The notes under the pieces are model-generated. The model had not been told where the DNA came from, searched no databases, and saw only the letters and a program-made list of their open reading frames with translations. The translations under genes and the position numbers were made by a program. Shown here one piece after another: positions 60,381-64,000 of a DNA stretch of 64,000 nucleotides. The DNA comes from Ciona intestinalis. Taxonomy: Eukaryota; Chordata; Ascidiacea; Phlebobranchia; Cionidae. The stretch is from NCBI RefSeq assembly GCF_000224145.3, contig NC_020168.2:4003480-4067479 (forward strand), given 5' to 3'. Within the stretch, counting starts at the first letter, position 1; every line of letters begins with the position of its first letter.

Positions 60381-61616
60381 GTATATTATATTTGGAAAAA
60401 GTCTCATTAATTTTATATAAAAGGAAAGAACACCTTTTTCGGTGCGGCGGCCTGTCGTTATATGAGTTTTTTGTTGTTTGCTCAAAAGCAGTTATTACAG
60501 CTGTCGTTTTTCCTTATTTTAGTGTTTCTGCATATCTACGCATACGATACTGTAACCGAACCAGCGAAATATTGTTATCTTATATAGTTAACCTTTTTCC
60601 ACAATTTTTCAGTTTTCATTTTGTTTTATTTTGGAAAAAAGTTTTTCTATTTTTAGGAAAAATAAATATCATGTTTTCACCTCATGCTTATGCATACGAA
60701 GGCATCTAAACTTGAAGTGTGTCGTTGCGATAATTATCAATCCTGTGGTTTGATTTAACCATTTGGGGACAGTATTACATACGTAGCGTTTGTTCCTATA
60801 CGCCTATTGTCACTCGATCCGCACTGTACAAATGCTTTTGTTGCGAACGGTGTTAAAACACACACCGAATCACATGAAAGGAAATTGCTATAACAGTAGA
60901 GGCGACTACCACGGTTTTTAAATAGCTTCTGTAAAAAGCGGTTTTTAAATAGGTTTCTGTAGAAAGCCGAATACATAATGTTCTTATATCTTTTTCAAGC
61001 TATAACATATGCATGCTAGAGGTCAAAGAAATGTTTTGTTACAATTGTGTATACCAGATGAGAGGTATAAGCGATACAATAATGAGACGTATAGGTTTTG
61101 TTATGTCAGCATTGAATTTAGGAAGCATACAGAAGCTCTGTAAAGGTTATTGTGAAGTAGACTATAAAATCAGGCAGCTTAATTGTTCTAAAAATGAGTG
61201 TTTGTTTGTGTACAAAATAAATGTACAGTTGAATTATTGCTTGCTTTTTAATTGTGAGTTAATTATTGGTTTGACCTTAAGTAGCTTTCAAATGGCAAAG
61301 CAAACACTTGGGCTGCTACCTCAATGGAAGCAAACCACACAATAGCAGTTAGAATAAAAGCGGGCTTGAACGACGTCGAAATAAAACCTTAAGCAGCTTC
61401 TGTGATTTCAGTTACGTGGTTTAATAGCTTGTAGTTATAATAATATGCGGATATAGGTTTCTGACGACAATTCAGGGCAGGATTTAATTCAGAAAACAAA
61501 GCAATTTAGTTTATTTCAATCTTAGTTTACAGGAAAGGTATACTAATCGAGACTTGCGAATGAATAGTGTGAAACAAAAATACAGAAACGATGGGTATGT
61601 ACCTTCGGTGTATAAG

Positions 61617-61811
61617 CTATATAGGGTGGGGGAAGATCTGACACATTTTTAATCTATTTTATCGTCCAATTTGGTAACAAACAAAAAACATTCTAATAAT
61701 TATAAACCGTATTCTCACGACTCCCGGTCTATCCGTTGTTAATTGTTTAAAAAAGATCAGGATATATTGGATATTATGTGCTAAAGATGTCCCATCTTCC
61801 TCTACCCTACT
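61617..61811 (+). mobile_element. MITE copy
   Basis: Full length, with CTATATAGGGTGGGGGAAG left end and CTCTACCCTACTT right end. Confidence 0.85.
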
Positions 61812-61960
61812 TACCTCTTAAAGGTCAGTTTGCATGTTATAGATACTAGGCTAGGCGATTTTTAACACATAATAAAGCCTGTTTTTCATTATTTGTGTCC
61901 ATAGCTTTTTTTCAAAAAAAAATATTTTTTATTGAGATATTTAAGTTTTGAGAGGTTGTA

Positions 61961-63743
61961 ATGACGACCCTCGTTGCGTCACTTGATCCATCTGTGACGT
62001 CACACAACATTGGCTTCGTTAGCAAACTTAAGTTTGATTCAGAGTCAGCAAGTCTTAGACGTAGGAGCAACTTTTTCTCACTCCCCGGGAAATCCCCCCA
62101 ATTCGATGTATGGAAACTCCCGCCCCCTAATTTTAACCCACAAGCATTTGAACCAGAACCTCTGCCAAGAAATAGCAGGGAAGCTATTAAGCCGTGGAGG
62201 TTAGTGGTATTTACTTCATGTAGTACAGTAGGGTGGGGAAGATGGGACAACCTTTTCATTCTAATATCCCCTCCCATTTGGTAGTAAACAAAGATAATTC
62301 TTATCATAATTATAAAAAAACGTAACCTCTAATTTATACGACCCCAATATACCATTGTTAATTGTCTAAAACACGATCAGGATATTTATATACTATGTGC
62401 CAAAGGTGTCACGTCTTCTTCACCCTTTCTGTAACTTTTCAGATACGAACAAGCGACAAAAAGTGTCTCTGCGCCAACTTCTAAAGAAAGGCGACGAAAC
62501 GATAAACGCAAAAACGAATATTTCGAAGAACTGGAGCGTTCTAAGTTTGGTTCTAGAGCCCAAACGTGTGGAAATATCGGGCAAAACAGTAGGAGGGACC
62601 TTCAATTAAGATTTCGTGTTGTAGATCCCTACGCTGCAAAGATCGATTTCGTGAAAAAAGGGAAACATAAAGATGCGGTTTATGAAGATCTTCAACCACA
62701 CGATTTTAGACAGGTTACTTTTACTTGTTGAAGAATCTTGTTAACTGCAGAAACTCTTGATAATCTCAAACTTGCCTATATGTTGGCACATGTGTACTTG
62801 GGCAAGACACTTAACGGCAATTGCTACAACATGGTGGTCACTAATGGATTGTCCAAATTATCAGCACATAAAAAAATGAACACCCACAAAGTAACATGCT
62901 TGGTAACTCGTATCAGCTGGCACGAGGTGTATGAAACAGAACATCCGTGTTTAACTACTGTCGTTTTCCGGCCACGCGAGGATAAAGTTCAAAATACTCG
63001 GAATCACATTGGCACTCCAGAAATAAATTAATTGAAACCAACCATACCTATAGCTTTACGAGTAGTAAGCAAAGATTTGCATGAAAACTTATTATAAATA
63101 AACAAGGTTGTTTTAATATACAGTACCCCAAGTTAAAATCCCTCGGACTCCCGGAATTCGTAACCAGTTTCGAGCGAGATTTCGATGGAAATAAAGCAAG
63201 AATTAAAGGGCTTAGTACACGTACGTTTATACTTTTATATTTTCATGTATTTTATCTTGTATATATAGTAGATTGGGGCACCATGGTCCATGTTTTCATT
63301 GACTTTTCATTTAACTGTATATCCACACCACTTTAAAATAGCACCGTTTACTGTTAAAAACACAATTAGAAAAGAAATATGCGGTAGCCGGTAACGGTAT
63401 CCATATCTTACCCCGTAGTAAGATATGGATACCTTACCCCGTAGTAAGTCTTACCCCGTATAAGATATGGACATATGGACATATCTTACCCCGTAGTAAG
63501 ATATCTAGAAAACCAATCGTTTGCTTAAATGTGTGTAACGACACTTTTCTTTTAATAACCGAACAATTTGGAACAATTTGCGTCATGTTTTTATTTCAAG
63601 TTACCGGGAATGAATCGGCCGGATTTTTAAGGCAAGTTGAAATCCGAACCAAAGCAGATTACGCAATACCGAGATATCCACAATATGACGTCACGATTTT
63701 ACATCCCCGTCCGTCCTACCCGAACAAGATAGCTGCTTATACA
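61961..63743 (+). CDS. Unrecognised gene, first four exons (3' partial)
   Basis: Exons: 61961-62199, 62443-62713, 63124-63220 and 63601-63743, joining in phases 2, 0 and 1 and leaving in phase 0 at a GTGAGT donor. The gene continues past the right edge. The 250 codons seen encode a hydrophilic, basic protein with no signal peptide or membrane segment. Notable stretches are PGKSPQFDVWKLPPPNFNPQ, a charged helix (KERRRNDKRKNEYFEELERS), AVYEDLQPHDFRQYPKLKSL and ADYAIPRYPQYDVTILHPRP. Tyr/Pro-rich spacing and four clean splice junctions argue for a real gene. I could not place the family. The ATG is preceded by an in-frame TAA. Intron 1 is mostly a MITE. Two TGACGTCA sites fall in coding sequence (61995 and 63686). 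Confidence 0.75.
62226..62428 (+). mobile_element. MITE filling intron 1 of the last gene
   Basis: Occupies about 203 of the 243 bases of intron 62200-62442. Confidence 0.85.
62765..63005 (+). repeat. SINE body and tail (intron 2 of last gene)
   Basis: CTTGGGCAAGACACTTAACG, GCAATTGCTACAAC, CTAATGGATTGTCC, GCTGGCACGAGGTGTATG and CCACGCGAGGATAAAG, one of the clearest copies of the body and tail. Confidence 0.7.
63261..63505 (+). mobile_element. MITE copy with tandemly amplified right end
   Basis: Left end TATATAGTAGATTGGGGC. The right terminal block CATATCTTACCCCGTAGTAA is amplified and rearranged, with palindromic pieces, through about 63505. Confidence 0.75.
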
Positions 63744-63799
63744 GTGAGTCGGGTTTAAGTGTGGTTTAGCTGTTATTGTATTTTTTTTATGTGTTTGAA

Positions 63800-63925
63800 A
63801 ATTTGTAAAACTCATAAGTGACCACTGGGTTGGAGCAATTCCCGTTAAGTGTCTTGCCCTCGTACTCATTACCTCTGGGTTACGGGCAGGCGCGCTAACC
63901 GCTATGCCACGGTGCCGGGCTGCTG
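63800..63925 (-). repeat. tRNA-derived SINE with internal deletion
   Basis: On the minus strand: GTGGCATAGCGGTTAGCGC (A box), CCGTAACCCAGAGG, then a direct jump to GGCAAGACACTTAACGGG. The B-box segment present at 51160-51310 is missing. Confidence 0.72.
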
Positions 63926-63929
63926 TTAT

Positions 63930-64000
63930 TGTATGAATTGAGGGGTCTGTGCCTGGGTAAGCCATTTAAAGGTAATTGCTCCAACCCAGGAGTCTCTTAT
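63930..64000 (+). repeat. SINE body fragment at window edge
   Basis: GGTAATTGCTCCAACCCAGG in the orientation opposite to the preceding copy; cut by the window end. Confidence 0.5.

Larger units (their letters stand above)
60111..61960. other. VAC14 3' region and intergenic DNA
   Basis: Includes the VAC14 3' UTR, one MITE and open frames up to 110 codons (for example 61013-61345) without domains or splice support. No other gene was recognised. Confidence 0.5.

Noticed and set aside
61013..61345. 110-codon frame between VAC14 and the last gene
   Set aside because: Cys-rich but with no domain pattern, splice context or neighbouring exon; not enough to call a gene.
61912..62307. 131-codon minus-strand frame
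   Set aside because: Antisense of the first exon of the last gene plus the adjacent MITE.
1..64000. CRISPR arrays, rRNA, bacterial operons or prophage
   Set aside because: None seen; intron-rich animal sequence throughout.

Overview
This window comes from a compact, AT-rich animal genome with short exons and small GT-AG introns. It most likely belongs to a tunicate of the Ciona type: the conserved proteins are chordate-like, and one short A/T-rich transposon family with terminal inverted repeats occurs at least 46 times across the window. Species is inferred from sequence character, not from a search.

Layout. (1) 1-611, minus strand: one exon of a GnRH-receptor-like GPCR whose other exons lie outside the window. 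(2) 612-14.6 kb: mostly repeats and unassigned DNA, with a 50-N assembly gap flanked by two near-identical 423-bp copies (probably an assembly artefact), a promoter-like block with a mini exon, and a second block with three TGACGTCA sites followed by a candidate two-exon secreted-peptide gene (about 10.1-13.9 kb, weakly supported). (3) 14.65-about 29.9 kb, plus strand: a complete GnRH-receptor-family GPCR in seven firm exons and probably two C-tail exons. Its introns are packed with the transposon family. Its TM1-TM2 exon has the same boundaries and phases as the minus-strand exon at 428-611, so the two are divergent paralogues. (4) 34.5-42.2 kb, plus: a secreted modular protein with a signal peptide, two follistatin/Kazal modules and a tentative NTR-like end whose last exons have an unresolved reading frame. 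(5) 43.8-46.7 kb, plus: KATNIP (KIAA0556), a ciliary microtubule protein, in a single 983-codon exon. (6) 47.9-60.1 kb, plus: VAC14, scaffold of the PIKfyve/FIG4 lipid-kinase complex. I could close all 17 exons in frame (708 codons plus stop). Two of its introns carry U12-type signals (one AT-AC, one GT-AG) and a third is a GC-AG intron. (7) 61.96 kb to beyond the right edge, plus: the first four exons of an unrecognised gene.

The genes do not form an obvious pathway; tandem or divergent duplication explains only the receptor pair. Repeats are the other main content: the MITE family, a tRNA-derived SINE family, one hAT-type element with a perfect 8-bp target duplication, several minisatellites and one near-perfect 71-nt foldback hairpin. 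All exon models are built by eye from splice consensus, frame continuity and remembered family conservation. Nothing was aligned computationally.
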